Notes under the pieces: model-generated
The model's input: the letters and a program-made list of their open reading frames with translations, nothing else
Databases searched by the model: none
What the model was told of the DNA's origin: nothing
Shown here: positions 7,901-16,608 of the stretch, piece after piece
Layout of the letters: every line of letters starts with the position of its first letter
How positions within the stretch are numbered: the first letter of the stretch is position 1
Made by a program: the position numbers and the translations under genes
NCBI RefSeq assembly: GCF_022827545.1
Contig: NZ_CP094672.1
Span: forward strand, 1 to 64,000
From: Hymenobacter tibetensis
Lineage (GTDB): Bacteria > Bacteroidota > Bacteroidia > Cytophagales > Hymenobacteraceae
Length of the DNA: 64,000 nt
Direction: 5' to 3'

Positions 7901-10900
7901 CTAGAACTTGGCACTCAGGTTGAGGCCCACCGTCCGGGAGGGGGGCACGCCGCCCAGCTCCAAGCCTTGCGAAAAGGCGTTGTAGCTGCCTTCAGGGTCG
8001 ATGTTGTCGGTCAGGCGCCGGATGAAAAACAGGTTCCGAGCCACCAAGCTCAGCGTCAGGCGCTGCACCTTGTTGTTGAAAAGTGCGCTCGGAAAAGAAT
8101 ACCCCAGCGTCACTTGCCGCAGCTTGATGAAGCCGGCATCCTGCACAAACTGCTTGGACACGTTATTGGCTAGGGTGCCGTAGTAGGTGGCCGCATCCAC
8201 ATTGTCGGGACCGAAAGTACCTTCCCGGTTTTCCAAGGTTGCCTTGTGCAGCCCAAAGATGGTGGCGTAGTAGTCGGTGGCCGAGAAGATTTTGGCGCCA
8301 AATTTTCCGTCGATAAGCACGCCCAGGTTGAAGCGCTTGTACATGAAGTCGTTGCTCCAGCCGCCGGTCCAGGGATGGAAAGCGGTGCCATAGGCCGTTA
8401 GGTTACCCCGGGCGGGAGTGCCGTTTGGCGTCAAGGCAATGCTGCCATCGGTGTTGTATTTGTAGTCGTAGGCCAGCACCTGGCCAAACGGCTTGTCCAC
8501 GATCTGGCCTATGAAGCCCGCTCCCGAACGTGAGGTAGCATATACCGACTGCGTTTGGCCAGCCGCCAGCGAAAGCACAGTGCTTTTGTTGTAAGCGGTG
8601 TTAAAGGAGGAAGTCCAAGTGAAATTGGTGGTTTTCACTGGTATCACTGTCAGCAGCACCTCCACGCCCTTGTTTTCCAGCTCGCCCGCGTTGAGAACGG
8701 CCCCGGAATAGCCGGAGGTGATAGAGGAAGGTGCGTTTACAATTTCGTTGGTCGACTTCTTTTTGTAGAACGTCAAATCCAGGCGTACGCGGCTGTCCAG
8801 GAAGCCCAGTTCGGTGCCAAACTCAAGTTCCGTTGCTTGCGAAGCCAGCAGCCCGCGGTTCGGAATATTGGCGTTATCGGGGTTGCCGAACGGTATGCCC
8901 AGCAGCGTCGACGACGACAGCGCGTAGCTTAACTGCGTCTGGTAAGGATTGGTGGCCTGGCCGACTTTCGAGTAGCCCGCCCGGAGCTTACCGAAAGTCA
9001 AGACCTGAGGTTTCCAAAGCTCGGTGAACACAAACGAGCCGCTCACCCCCGGATACGTGATGCTCAAGTCGTTGTCGACGCCGGGCGTGGCCAGTGTGGA
9101 AAACCAGTCACGCCGCAACGTGGCAGTCAGAAATAGCAACTCCCGGTACGAGAAGTCCACTGAGCCGTACACCGACTGGATTTCCTGGTCGCTGAAAATG
9201 GGCAGCACCGACCTAGTCTTGGTGTTGCCGAGGGTGCTGATGCCGAAAATGGCGAAGTCGTTGCCGAAGTTCTGGAAGCCCTCCTGCTTGGTGCGGCGGT
9301 AGCTGGCGCCGAGGTTGGGCGTGAACGAGAAGGTCTCGCCAACCGCAAAGGTTTTGCCTACCAGCCCGTCGGCGTTGAGGTCAGTGAACCGCGACGTTAT
9401 TTCCGTGATGCTGCCCAACGGACGGTAGGCCGTGCCCGAAGGAGTTACGTTGGTAATACGGTCCGAATACGCATCGCGCCCCACCCGGCCCTGCAGAAAT
9501 AAGCCGTTGTCGAGCGTATAACGCGCCGACACCGACGAAAGCAACCGCTCGCGCGTGGTGTTGTTAATGAAGTTGTTGGCCGCGAAATACGGATTGGTGT
9601 TGTACACGTTGCCCGTATTGAACGTCAGTTCACTACCGTCGGCCTTGGTGCCCGGCTGCAAGGTGCGCACGTCCAGGCTGGTGGGCAGAAAGGCCACGTT
9701 GAAGTTGGCGTTGCCGGCCCCGTCCGAGAGAATCGGCCGGTTTTTGGCTTGCTCGAGAATGTAGTTGGCCCGCGCATCGATGGTTAAGTGCTTGAACGGG
9801 TCGAACGTACCCACGAAGTTGAACGTCTGCCGGTCGAGGCGCGAATTGGGCACCACCGCGGTATTAGACAAGTCACTGGCCGACAACCGCACCGAACCCC
9901 CGGTGAAGCTTTTATTGAATGCCACAGTGTTAGTGAAGCTGCCCCCGTCGCGGTAGAAGTTGCGGATATTGTCTTTCTGCGCCACGTAAGGCCGCTCCGT
10001 CCCGTCGAACTGCACCACGTTGGAACCGTCGAGGCGGCCGCCCCAGCTGGAGTTGCCATCGGTAGACGCGGCGGTTGCCGAAGTGGGCTTTAAGTTATTG
10101 GCTCCTTGACCGTACTCGTACTGCCAATCGGTGAGGTTGAACACCCGCTGCACCACGTAGTTGCTGTTGAACTCGAGGCCGTCGTTGCCCTTGGCGCTTT
10201 TGGTGGTAATCAGAATAACACCCGCCTTGGCCCGGTAGCCGTACAGCGCCGACGCGGCGGCGCCCTTCAACACCGAAATAGACTCGATATCGTCGGGGTT
10301 GATGTTGGAGATAGGGTCGCCGAAGTCGGGGGCGTTGTCGTACTGCCCGCCGCTGTTGCCGATGGTGGCCCCGGCGCCGCCGCTAGGCTGGCTTTCCACT
10401 GGCACCCCATTGATAACGTACAGCGGCTGGTTGGTTTGGTTGAGGCTGGAAGCCCCCCGGATAATCACGTTGCTCGACGCGCCGGGTCCGCCGGACGTGG
10501 AATTCACGTTCAGGCCCGCCACCTTACCCACCAGCGAGTTGGCTACGTTGGTTTCGCGCGCCTCGGTCAGGGAAGTGCCTTTGATTTCGGTTACTGAGTA
10601 GCCCAGCGTCCGACGGTCGCGCGACACGTTCAGAGCCGTTACCACTACCTCGTTCAGCGTCTGCGCACTTTCAACCAGCGACACGTCGACAACGGCCTGG
10701 GAACCCACTGCCACGGTTTTGGAATCGTAGCCAATCGACGAAAAAACCAGCGTGGCATTGTCGGGCACCCCAATGGAATAACTACCATCGGCACCCGTGC
10801 TCAGGCCCTGCTGGGTGCCCTGCACGATAACGGTAACCCCCGGCAGCGCCCCCCCTTTCGAGTCGGTTACCTTGCCGGATACCGTTTTGGTTTGCGCCTG

Positions 10901-10957
10901 CGCCAGGCTGTGCAAGCCAAGTACCGGCAGTAAAGTAAGCCAAGTAGATCTTTTCAT
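7901..10957 (-). CDS. SusC/RagA family TonB-dependent outer-membrane transporter
   Basis: About 1018 residues from MKRSTWLTLLPVLGLHSLAQAQ, a normal signal peptide. The frame is open to 11152, but those 65 residues look non-coding and would precede the signal. Residues about 25-100 form a carboxypeptidase-regulatory-like domain (GKVTDSKGGALPGVTVIVQGT). Next comes the EVVV segment and a plug domain with the SusC signature LYVINGVPV, then the beta-barrel. Unlike the second SusC of this window it has no STN domain, so no ECF signalling is expected. A promoter and two operators lie about 490-580 bp upstream, giving an unusually long leader. It probably imports GlcNAc-containing oligosaccharides with the SusD downstream. 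Confidence 0.94.
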   Translation of the reverse strand: MKRSTWLTLLPVLGLHSLAQAQTKTVSGKVTDSKGGALPGVTVIVQGTQQGLSTGADGSYSIGVPDNATLVFSSIGYDSKTVAVGSQAVVDVSLVESAQTLNEVVVTALNVSRDRRTLGYSVTEIKGTSLTEARETNVANSLVGKVAGLNVNSTSGGPGASSNVIIRGASSLNQTNQPLYVINGVPVESQPSGGAGATIGNSGGQYDNAPDFGDPISNINPDDIESISVLKGAAASALYGYRAKAGVILITTKSAKGNDGLEFNSNYVVQRVFNLTDWQYEYGQGANNLKPTSATAASTDGNSSWGGRLDGSNVVQFDGTERPYVAQKDNIRNFYRDGGSFTNTVAFNKSFTGGSVRLSASDLSNTAVVPNSRLDRQTFNFVGTFDPFKHLTIDARANYILEQAKNRPILSDGAGNANFNVAFLPTSLDVRTLQPGTKADGSELTFNTGNVYNTNPYFAANNFINNTTRERLLSSVSARYTLDNGLFLQGRVGRDAYSDRITNVTPSGTAYRPLGSITEITSRFTDLNADGLVGKTFAVGETFSFTPNLGASYRRTKQEGFQNFGNDFAIFGISTLGNTKTRSVLPIFSDQEIQSVYGSVDFSYRELLFLTATLRRDWFSTLATPGVDNDLSITYPGVSGSFVFTELWKPQVLTFGKLRAGYSKVGQATNPYQTQLSYALSSSTLLGIPFGNPDNANIPNRGLLASQATELEFGTELGFLDSRVRLDLTFYKKKSTNEIVNAPSSITSGYSGAVLNAGELENKGVEVLLTVIPVKTTNFTWTSSFNTAYNKSTVLSLAAGQTQSVYATSRSGAGFIGQIVDKPFGQVLAYDYKYNTDGSIALTPNGTPARGNLTAYGTAFHPWTGGWSNDFMYKRFNLGVLIDGKFGAKIFSATDYYATIFGLHKATLENREGTFGPDNVDAATYYGTLANNVSKQFVQDAGFIKLRQVTLGYSFPSALFNNKVQRLTLSLVARNLFFIRRLTDNIDPEGSYNAFSQGLELGGVPPSRTVGLNLSAKF

Positions 10958-11442
10958 AGATTTCAGACGACTATTTTGTGGTTGAAAACGCGGCGAGACA
11001 ACTTCAAAAGCAGGATTTCCGAAGAAATACAAGCCGGTTTCGACAAGTAGAGCGGGCTGAAACCGGGTACGAGGAGGTTTTCTGCCTGTAAGCAGAGGGA
11101 AAGGCGCCGAGCTAGGATGGATGGGCCCCGCGCCAAGCAATACAAAAGACATGCACTAGTAGCCAGAGCACCAACTCGGGCGGCACTTTCAACTACATCA
11201 AGTACAGCAGGCCCGCCCATAGAATGGGAGCCTGCCTACGCGTTATCTATGGTGAGCTTGGTTGTGGCAGCGGGCACTTGTTGGGGGTACCAAGCGGCCC
11301 TGCTGTTTGCTGTATCTATATGGCGGCCTTCCCAACGTGGAGCATCACTGCCGCAGTGGTGAAGGAATAAGCTACGCTGATCTTCCTGCTACTGTGTGAA
11401 AGTCGAATAAGACTTTTCAAACACTTAATTGACTACTTAACC

Positions 11443-11474
11443 CAAACATAGGTGACTGCTATATGTAAAGCAAG
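11443..11474 (-). promoter_or_regulatory. Predicted susC promoter
   Basis: On the minus strand a TATGTTTG box (11450 to 11443) matches the Bacteroidota -7 consensus TAnnTTTG. It is preceded at 20 bp by CTTG (11474 to 11471), matching the -33 TTTG in three of four bases. The nagB promoter has the same 20 bp spacing. Start of transcription is expected near 11436. Confidence 0.65.
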
Positions 11475-11491
11475 AGATTAACAAAAAAAAT

Positions 11492-11503
11492 GTGTGCGCA
11501 CAC
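11492..11503. promoter_or_regulatory. Operator-like palindrome 1 upstream of susC
   Basis: Perfect 12-bp palindrome GTGTGCGCACAC with a central CpG, within the conserved context TGTGTGCGCACACGCAA after an A tract. Its centre is 47.5 bp from the upstream end of the -7 box, exactly as in front of nagB. The central CpG suits a LacI-family protein. Confidence 0.7.
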
Positions 11504-11522
11504 GCAAGACAATTTCAGTTGA

Positions 11523-11534
11523 GTGGCCGCACAC
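11523..11534. promoter_or_regulatory. Operator-like palindrome 2 upstream of susC (degenerate)
   Basis: GTGGCCGCACAC followed by GCA matches the consensus in 10 of 12 bases. It is centred 31 bp, about three helical turns, from palindrome 1, the same spacing as in the nagB pair. Confidence 0.55.
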
Positions 11535-11563
11535 GCAGATAGTGCGTTCCTGCCTATTTTTCT

Positions 11564-11591
11564 GGTGCTTCTAAGTACCCATGGAAGCACC
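11564..11591 (-). terminator. Hairpin downstream of the nagB-transporter-GH18 operon
   Basis: Arms GGTGCTTC (11564-11571) and GAAGCACC (11584-11591) with a 12-nt loop lie about 110 bp after the GH18 stop on the minus strand. They lie just before the susC operators, so the hairpin would insulate the two transcription units. Confidence 0.5.
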
Positions 11592-11703
11592 TGTTTAAGC
11601 ATTCTACCCAAATAAGATATAACTTTTCAGGAGTGCAGGTTTCCAGCTCTGCTCTGCACGCTTCGGGTAAAACCACTGCTTGGCAACGCCACGTGCTGCG
11701 GCA

Positions 11704-12639
11704 TCAACGGGCAGGGGGCTTGGCGCTAGCTTGGCGGCGCACCTCCTGGCTGATAGCCGTGAGCAGAGAATTCTCGCCGCTTGCGTCCTGGGTTAGTTCC
11801 CACATCATGATGCCGCTGGCTTGGTTGAGGGCGAGGGTGGTTTTGCGTTTGATGGTGGCCAGTCCGTTGTAGCCTACAGCCGCCAGTGAATCGGCCCTCG
11901 GGTTGGCTCCCTGGGCCAGCAGGGCAGTAAACGCCACGCCGCCCGGCTGCCCGTAGAACGGAACGCCCAGCACTGTTTTGTGGGCGGGCAAGCCGCGCCC
12001 TTTCCAGTAAGCCAAGGTCTGCACCGCATCGGCGTAGGTGGCATGCGCTGGTGCAGGAGCATCATACGCCATGATGTTCATGAAATCAACCACCTCGAAA
12101 ACGCTAGGCAGGATTCCGGGCCCCGCCCAGGTGCCCCCGGCAATAGCGGCCGTCAGGAGCTTGCCTTGGCGGTGCAATTGCGTGCCTAGCTGCTGCATAA
12201 GGGCAGCGTAGCCGCTCGCCGTACGCGCATCGGGGTGCTCCCAATCCATGTCGATGCCATCAAGCTGATACTCTTGGGCGAAGCGCATCAAGTTGGCAAC
12301 GAAGGCTTTGGTGTAGGCTGGGGTTGCGCCAATGGAATCGAAGGCACTGTGGTCGCCGTTGTGCCAGCCGCCCACCGATATAAGCACCCGCACGCGAACT
12401 GCGTGGGCCGCTGCTACCAACTGCCGCAGCTTTTCCGGATTCGGCAAGGGCTCTAAACCGCCGGTAGCAGTAGGCTGCAGAAAAGCGTAGTTGACGTGCG
12501 TAAGCTGGGCGAGTTGCGCCTTGTTTATCTGGCCGCGCCAAGCCGGTTGGTAGCCTACCACCCGAAACTGCGCCAACGCAACTGCAGAGTGCAGCACCAG
12601 TACCAGTGAAATCAGCAGCAATAACGAGTTGCGTTGCAT
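11704..12639 (-). CDS. Glycoside hydrolase family 18 (chitinase-like)
   Basis: About 311 residues from MQRNSLLLLISLVLVLHSAVALAQ, a signal peptide; the frame is open to 12738, but this start is supported by the signal and lies 11 bp after the transporter stop. The catalytic motif DGIDMDWE spans about residues 127-134 with E134 as the expected proton donor, and VDFMNIMAYD is the second GH18 signature. GH18 enzymes cut beta-1,4 GlcNAc linkages in chitin or, in the ENGase branch, the chitobiose core of N-glycans; the W before the Glu looks more like the chitinase branch. It is a small single-domain protein without a visible binding module. It forms an operon with the transporter and nagB. Confidence 0.92.
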   Translation of the reverse strand: MQRNSLLLLISLVLVLHSAVALAQFRVVGYQPAWRGQINKAQLAQLTHVNYAFLQPTATGGLEPLPNPEKLRQLVAAAHAVRVRVLISVGGWHNGDHSAFDSIGATPAYTKAFVANLMRFAQEYQLDGIDMDWEHPDARTASGYAALMQQLGTQLHRQGKLLTAAIAGGTWAGPGILPSVFEVVDFMNIMAYDAPAPAHATYADAVQTLAYWKGRGLPAHKTVLGVPFYGQPGGVAFTALLAQGANPRADSLAAVGYNGLATIKRKTTLALNQASGIMMWELTQDASGENSLLTAISQEVRRQASAKPPAR

Positions 12640-12650
12640 GAATAGCGCTT

Positions 12651-13937
12651 TTAGATGGTTGGCACGGCCTGCTGCACTGGTTTTTTCACCTGGATGGCGT
12701 GGCCTTTCAAAGCGAAAAACAGCACGTACGCGTAACACGGAAGCAGGAGTATGTAGGCATGCTGCAAGCCTATTACTTCACTGAGTTGGCCGTAGATGTA
12801 CGGCAGCACAGCTCCGCCCCCAATTCCCATAATCAGCAGGGCCGAGCCGCGTTCCGTGAAGCTACCCAGCCCTTTGATACCCAGCGGGAATATGGCAGGC
12901 CACATCAGGGAGTTGGCCACCCCCAACAAGGCCACACACAGCACCGACGTGTAGCCCTGGGTGAGCAGCACGCCAACCGTACCCACCACCCCCACCACGG
13001 CGCAGATACTCAGCGCCGACTGTTGGTTTACGTACCGCGGAATAGCCCAAATACCCACGCAGTACCCTACCAGCATAGCTATCAGAGTAAGGGAAGTGAA
13101 ATTCCGGGCTATATCGAGGCTGATGCCCTGCGACCGGCCGTACTGAATGATGGTGTCGCCGGCAATTACCTCGATGCCGACGCAGCAAAAAATAGCGCCT
13201 ATTCCGAACAGCAAATGTGGAAATTGCCAGACGCTACGAGCCTGCTCCGGCGCGTTAATAGTCACTGGTGTAGGTTGCGTGGCAATTTCCGGCAACCCAG
13301 AAACTTTGATTAGTAGAGCAAGCACCACCAGAGCGCCCGCCATGAGCACATACGGGACAATTACCCGGTCGGCTAGCTGTTGCAGCAGCACCGCCTTGGC
13401 GGCCGGCGAAATGGCACGAGCCAACTGGTTTTCCAATTCGCTGGCTCCTTTCAACACCACGGCGCCAATAACAACAGGACTCAGAGCCCCGGCTATTTTG
13501 TTGCAAATTCCGAGGATGCTGATGCGTTGCGCGGCACTTTCAATAGGCCCCAGAATACTGGCGTAAGGATTCGATGCGGTTTGCAGCAACGCCAACCCCG
13601 CCCCTTGTATGAATAGCCCAATCAGAAAGAGCGCAAAAGACCGCGCCTGCGCCGCTGGCACAAACAGGAGCGCCCCACCCGCCATAACCACTAAGCCCAG
13701 GGCCATGCCGTTTTTGAAGCCGGTTTTCTGCAAAATCAGCGAGGAGGGAATGGCCAGGAAAACGTAGGCGATGTAGAAGGCGAAGGTCACCAGCAAGGCC
13801 TGCGAGTAGGTGAGGTCGCACGCTATTTTCAGAAAGGGAATCAGCGTGCCGTTCAGCCAGGTGATGAACCCGAAAATGAAAAACAGCGCCCCAATGACAA
13901 CTAGCGGCGGGACAACGGGCACTCTAGCGTTTTTCAT
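12651..13937 (-). CDS. nagP: Sugar MFS transporter, FucP/NagP-like (FHS family)
   Basis: About 428 residues with 12 predicted membrane segments. The N-terminal segment VVIGALFFIFGFITWLNGTL is characteristic of the fucose/glucose/galactose proton symporter group, and the central GIEVIAGDTIIQYG loop is typical of the Bacteroidota members called NagP. The start MKNARVPVV at 13937 is preferred over 14048, since the extra 37 residues are basic and unlike the family. It is expected to carry GlcNAc across the inner membrane. It sits between the NagB fusion (142 bp upstream) and GH18 (11 bp downstream), which supports GlcNAc as substrate. Confidence 0.85.
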   Translation of the reverse strand: MKNARVPVVPPLVVIGALFFIFGFITWLNGTLIPFLKIACDLTYSQALLVTFAFYIAYVFLAIPSSLILQKTGFKNGMALGLVVMAGGALLFVPAAQARSFALFLIGLFIQGAGLALLQTASNPYASILGPIESAAQRISILGICNKIAGALSPVVIGAVVLKGASELENQLARAISPAAKAVLLQQLADRVIVPYVLMAGALVVLALLIKVSGLPEIATQPTPVTINAPEQARSVWQFPHLLFGIGAIFCCVGIEVIAGDTIIQYGRSQGISLDIARNFTSLTLIAMLVGYCVGIWAIPRYVNQQSALSICAVVGVVGTVGVLLTQGYTSVLCVALLGVANSLMWPAIFPLGIKGLGSFTERGSALLIMGIGGGAVLPYIYGQLSEVIGLQHAYILLLPCYAYVLFFALKGHAIQVKKPVQQAVPTI

Positions 13938-14079
13938 TGGTAGAGAAGAGGATATAAGATGTAACGATGCTTGCTCACGCACGCGCCTTGCCGGTTCTGG
14001 CTTAAACAAGCGGCCATATTTCACCCGCCTGCCACCGGGTAGCAGCAAGCTTTTGCGTTAGATTTTCCTGTAGAACCCG

Positions 14080-15996
14080 TTAGAATCGGTGGCGTACAAA
14101 CGCCTCGATGGCCTCGTATTCGGTAAGGCCCAGCTGGTCGTAGAGCTTGGCAGTGGCGTGGTTGCGGTCCTCTGAACGCTGCCAGAACTCGCGCTTGTCG
14201 TTGCCCGGAAACACCGCGCTGTCTTTCTGCGACTGGTGCTTGAAGATGGCTTTGCGCTTGCGCAGCAATTCCTCCGGGCTGATTGGAACGGCCATTTCAA
14301 TGTCTTCTACGTCCCACTCCTGCCAGGCACCCCGGTACAGCCAGAGGTAGCAGTCATCGAGCCACGCTTGCTTTCCTTTAAGGCGGCCTAGTGCCGCAAA
14401 AATGGCATCTAGGCACACCCGGTGGGTGCCGTGCGGGTCGCGCAGGTCGCCGGCGGCAAAAATCTGGTGCGGCTGTATTTCCTGCAGAATGTCAACCACA
14501 GCCTGAATATCGGCCTCGCCCAGCGGCTTCTTTTTCACTTGCCCCGTTTCGTAGAACGGCATGTTCATGAAGTGCACGTTCTGCTCTTTCACGCCGCAAA
14601 ACCGGCACGCTGCCGCAGCTTCGCCCTGGCGGATAAGGGCCTTGATTTCCTGCACCAGCGGGCTATCCTCCTCCCCTAACTTCTTGTGCTTTAAGAACTC
14701 CACCACCTCGGCATGTTGCTGCTGCATGGCGGGCGCTTTTGCACTCAGCTTTTCAGCTAGGCCCAAGGCAAAATCGGCGTAGCGGCGCGCATCATCGTCG
14801 AACACGGCTAGGTTGCCAGAAGTCTGGTACGCGACGTGCACCTCGTGGCCCTGGTCCACTAAACGCAGGAGGGTGCCGCCCATCGAAATAACGTCGTCGT
14901 CGGGGTGGGGGCTGAAAATCAAGGACCGTTTCCGCGCGGGTACTGCCCGTTCCGGGCGTTGCGCATCGTTGGAGTTCGGCTTGCCCCCCGGCCAGCCCGT
15001 AATTGTGTGCTGAATGGTGTTGAACACCTTGATATTCAGGGCGTACGCATTGCCAGCCTCCGCCAGCAAGTCACTCAGGCTGCCGTCTTTATAATCTTCG
15101 TCGGTGAGCTTCAGAATTGGCTTCTGCATTTTCAGGCTCAGCCAGATTACGGCCCGCCGAATCAGGTTGTCGTCCCACAAGCACATGCCCACGAGCCAGG
15201 GTGTTTTGATGCGGGTCAGTTCCAGCGCGGCCCACTGATCCACCACCACCTGCACCCGGGGGTGCTGCTGCAGAAACGAGGCGGGCACCTCATCGGAAAT
15301 CCGGCCTTCCACGGTCTGTTGCAGGATTTTAGCTTTGCCTTCACCCCAGGCCAGCAAAATAATTTGCCGAGCTTTCATGATGGTACCTACACCCATGGTC
15401 AGGGCGCGTAGCGGCACGTATTCTTCTTTTATAAAGTCTTTGGCCGCGTCCGTGATGGTCAAGGGGTCGAGCTTCACCAGCCGGGTGGCTGAGGTAATCG
15501 AGGAGCCTGGCTCGTTGAAGCCGATGTGTCCGGTGCGGCCAATGCCCAGCAGCTGCAAATCCAGCCCGCCACAATCCTGAATCTGCCGCTCGTAGGCTAA
15601 GCAGTACTCTTTCACCTTCTCAACTGGCAGGGTGCCATCCGGAATGTGAATGTTTTCGGGGCGGATGTCGATGTGGTTGAACAGCTGTTCGTGCATGAAG
15701 TGCACGTAGCTCTGCAACTCGTCGGGCTGCATGGGGTAATACTCGTCCAGATTGAAGGTGATTACATTGTCAAAGCTCAGCCATTCTTCCCGGTGCAAGC
15801 GAATCAGTTCTTTGTACACGCCAATAGGCGACGAACCGGTAGCCAACCCCAATACAACTTGTTCGCCTTGCTGCTGCTTGCGCCGGATGAGGGCCGCAAT
15901 TTCTTCGGCCACGCTGGCCGCGCCCTCCGCTGCCTCTTCGAAAATGGTTACCGGCAGCTTCTCAAACGTGGTTTCCGGGTAGTGTAAAACTTCCAT
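14080..15996 (-). CDS. nagB: Glucosamine-6-phosphate deaminase fused to a PIG-L/LmbE-like deacetylase domain
   Basis: A 638-residue two-domain protein. Residues about 15-270 are NagB: FNLDEYY (81-87) and GIGRTGHIGFNEP (151-163) are the deaminase/isomerase signatures, converting GlcN6P to fructose-6-P and ammonia. Residues about 355-600 are a PIG-L (LmbE-like) domain with the zinc motif PHPDDD (363-368), a fold that removes N-acetyl groups from GlcNAc derivatives. No separate nagA gene is seen in the window, so the fused domain may supply GlcNAc6P deacetylation (inference). This fusion recurs in Bacteroidota. The gene is first in the operon and has a promoter and two operators upstream. Confidence 0.93.
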   Translation of the reverse strand: MEVLHYPETTFEKLPVTIFEEAAEGAASVAEEIAALIRRKQQQGEQVVLGLATGSSPIGVYKELIRLHREEWLSFDNVITFNLDEYYPMQPDELQSYVHFMHEQLFNHIDIRPENIHIPDGTLPVEKVKEYCLAYERQIQDCGGLDLQLLGIGRTGHIGFNEPGSSITSATRLVKLDPLTITDAAKDFIKEEYVPLRALTMGVGTIMKARQIILLAWGEGKAKILQQTVEGRISDEVPASFLQQHPRVQVVVDQWAALELTRIKTPWLVGMCLWDDNLIRRAVIWLSLKMQKPILKLTDEDYKDGSLSDLLAEAGNAYALNIKVFNTIQHTITGWPGGKPNSNDAQRPERAVPARKRSLIFSPHPDDDVISMGGTLLRLVDQGHEVHVAYQTSGNLAVFDDDARRYADFALGLAEKLSAKAPAMQQQHAEVVEFLKHKKLGEEDSPLVQEIKALIRQGEAAAACRFCGVKEQNVHFMNMPFYETGQVKKKPLGEADIQAVVDILQEIQPHQIFAAGDLRDPHGTHRVCLDAIFAALGRLKGKQAWLDDCYLWLYRGAWQEWDVEDIEMAVPISPEELLRKRKAIFKHQSQKDSAVFPGNDKREFWQRSEDRNHATAKLYDQLGLTEYEAIEAFVRHRF

Positions 15997-16192
15997 AGCT
16001 GGTTTTCGAGTTGAAAAATCAAGGATTTAAAGACGAAGCAGGAAGGTCCCGTACGGGAAAGCAGAGGGCAGGCGGCAGGCCTCGAAGGCATGGGCACCCT
16101 GGCGCTGAATGGAGTGGTCACGAGAGTGACGGCGACAACTTTTGCGTTGTCGTGTAACTGGACTTTGGGAAGCAGCTAGCAGCGAATTGATT

Positions 16193-16224
16193 CAAACGTA
16201 ACCACCTGATTATTCAAAACCAAA
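16193..16224 (-). promoter_or_regulatory. Predicted nagB promoter
   Basis: On the minus strand TTTG (16224 to 16221), 20 bp spacer and TACGTTTG (16200 to 16193) match the full Bacteroidota consensus TTTG-N20-TAnnTTTG. Expected transcription start near 16186, leaving a leader of about 190 nt. Confidence 0.75.
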
Positions 16225-16241
16225 TAAATAAAAGAAAAAAT

Positions 16242-16253
16242 GTGTGCGCACAC
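16242..16253. promoter_or_regulatory. Operator-like palindrome 1 upstream of nagB
   Basis: Perfect GTGTGCGCACAC in the same A-tract context as at 11492, centred 47.5 bp from the upstream end of the -7 box. Confidence 0.75.
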
Positions 16254-16272
16254 GCAAATAAAATATAGAAGA

Positions 16273-16284
16273 GTGTGCGCACAC
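16273..16284. promoter_or_regulatory. Operator-like palindrome 2 upstream of nagB
   Basis: Second perfect GTGTGCGCACAC, centred 31 bp from the first. A pair on the same face of the helix suggests cooperative binding of a dimeric or tetrameric regulator. Confidence 0.75.
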
Positions 16285-16608
16285 GCACGACGTTCTACGA
16301 AAACAGTAGGCGTAGCCGATTTTTCACCTGTTTAGAAATAAACCTAGGTGACAGACTGTGGAGTAAGTAATTTTGGAATGTAGCAGCGGAAAAGCAGCTT
16401 GCGGAGCATTACGGGCTGGTATTTTCCCTGAGCGAAACTGGCAGTGGCACAGCCGGGCGGCACCGTTTTATCTGGAGCCACACACTTCGGTGTACCCTCG
16501 GAATCAGGAAGTGACTTACGCGGGGTGGCTTGGGTCAGCTTCGTTTACGGGCTCCCTCGTCGCTGCTATACAGGTGGTGATTTTTACATAAGCGCAGAGA
16601 GTACACTC

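Larger units (their letters stand above)
10958..11703. other. Intergenic region upstream of susC
   Basis: Holds a predicted susC promoter, two operator-like palindromes and a terminator hairpin for the GH18 operon, listed separately. The 485 bp between the promoter and the susC start would be transcribed as leader; only small hairpins (for example CTCTGC/GCAGA near 11085) were seen. Open frames here show no family resemblance. Confidence 0.6.
15997..16608. other. Divergent regulatory region nagB / LacI regulator
   Basis: Contains the nagB promoter and two perfect operator palindromes. For the plus-strand regulator a TAATTTTG box at 16368-16375 fits the -7 consensus but lacks a good -33 element. 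No gene supported. Confidence 0.6.

Noticed and set aside
11117..11362. 81-codon plus-strand frame upstream of susC
   Set aside because: Lies in the predicted susC leader, with no similarity or partner.
16444..16608. 55-codon N-terminal extension of the LacI regulator
   Set aside because: The LacI HTH begins at the internal ATG 16609; the extension is unlike any domain and reaches into the upstream regulatory DNA.
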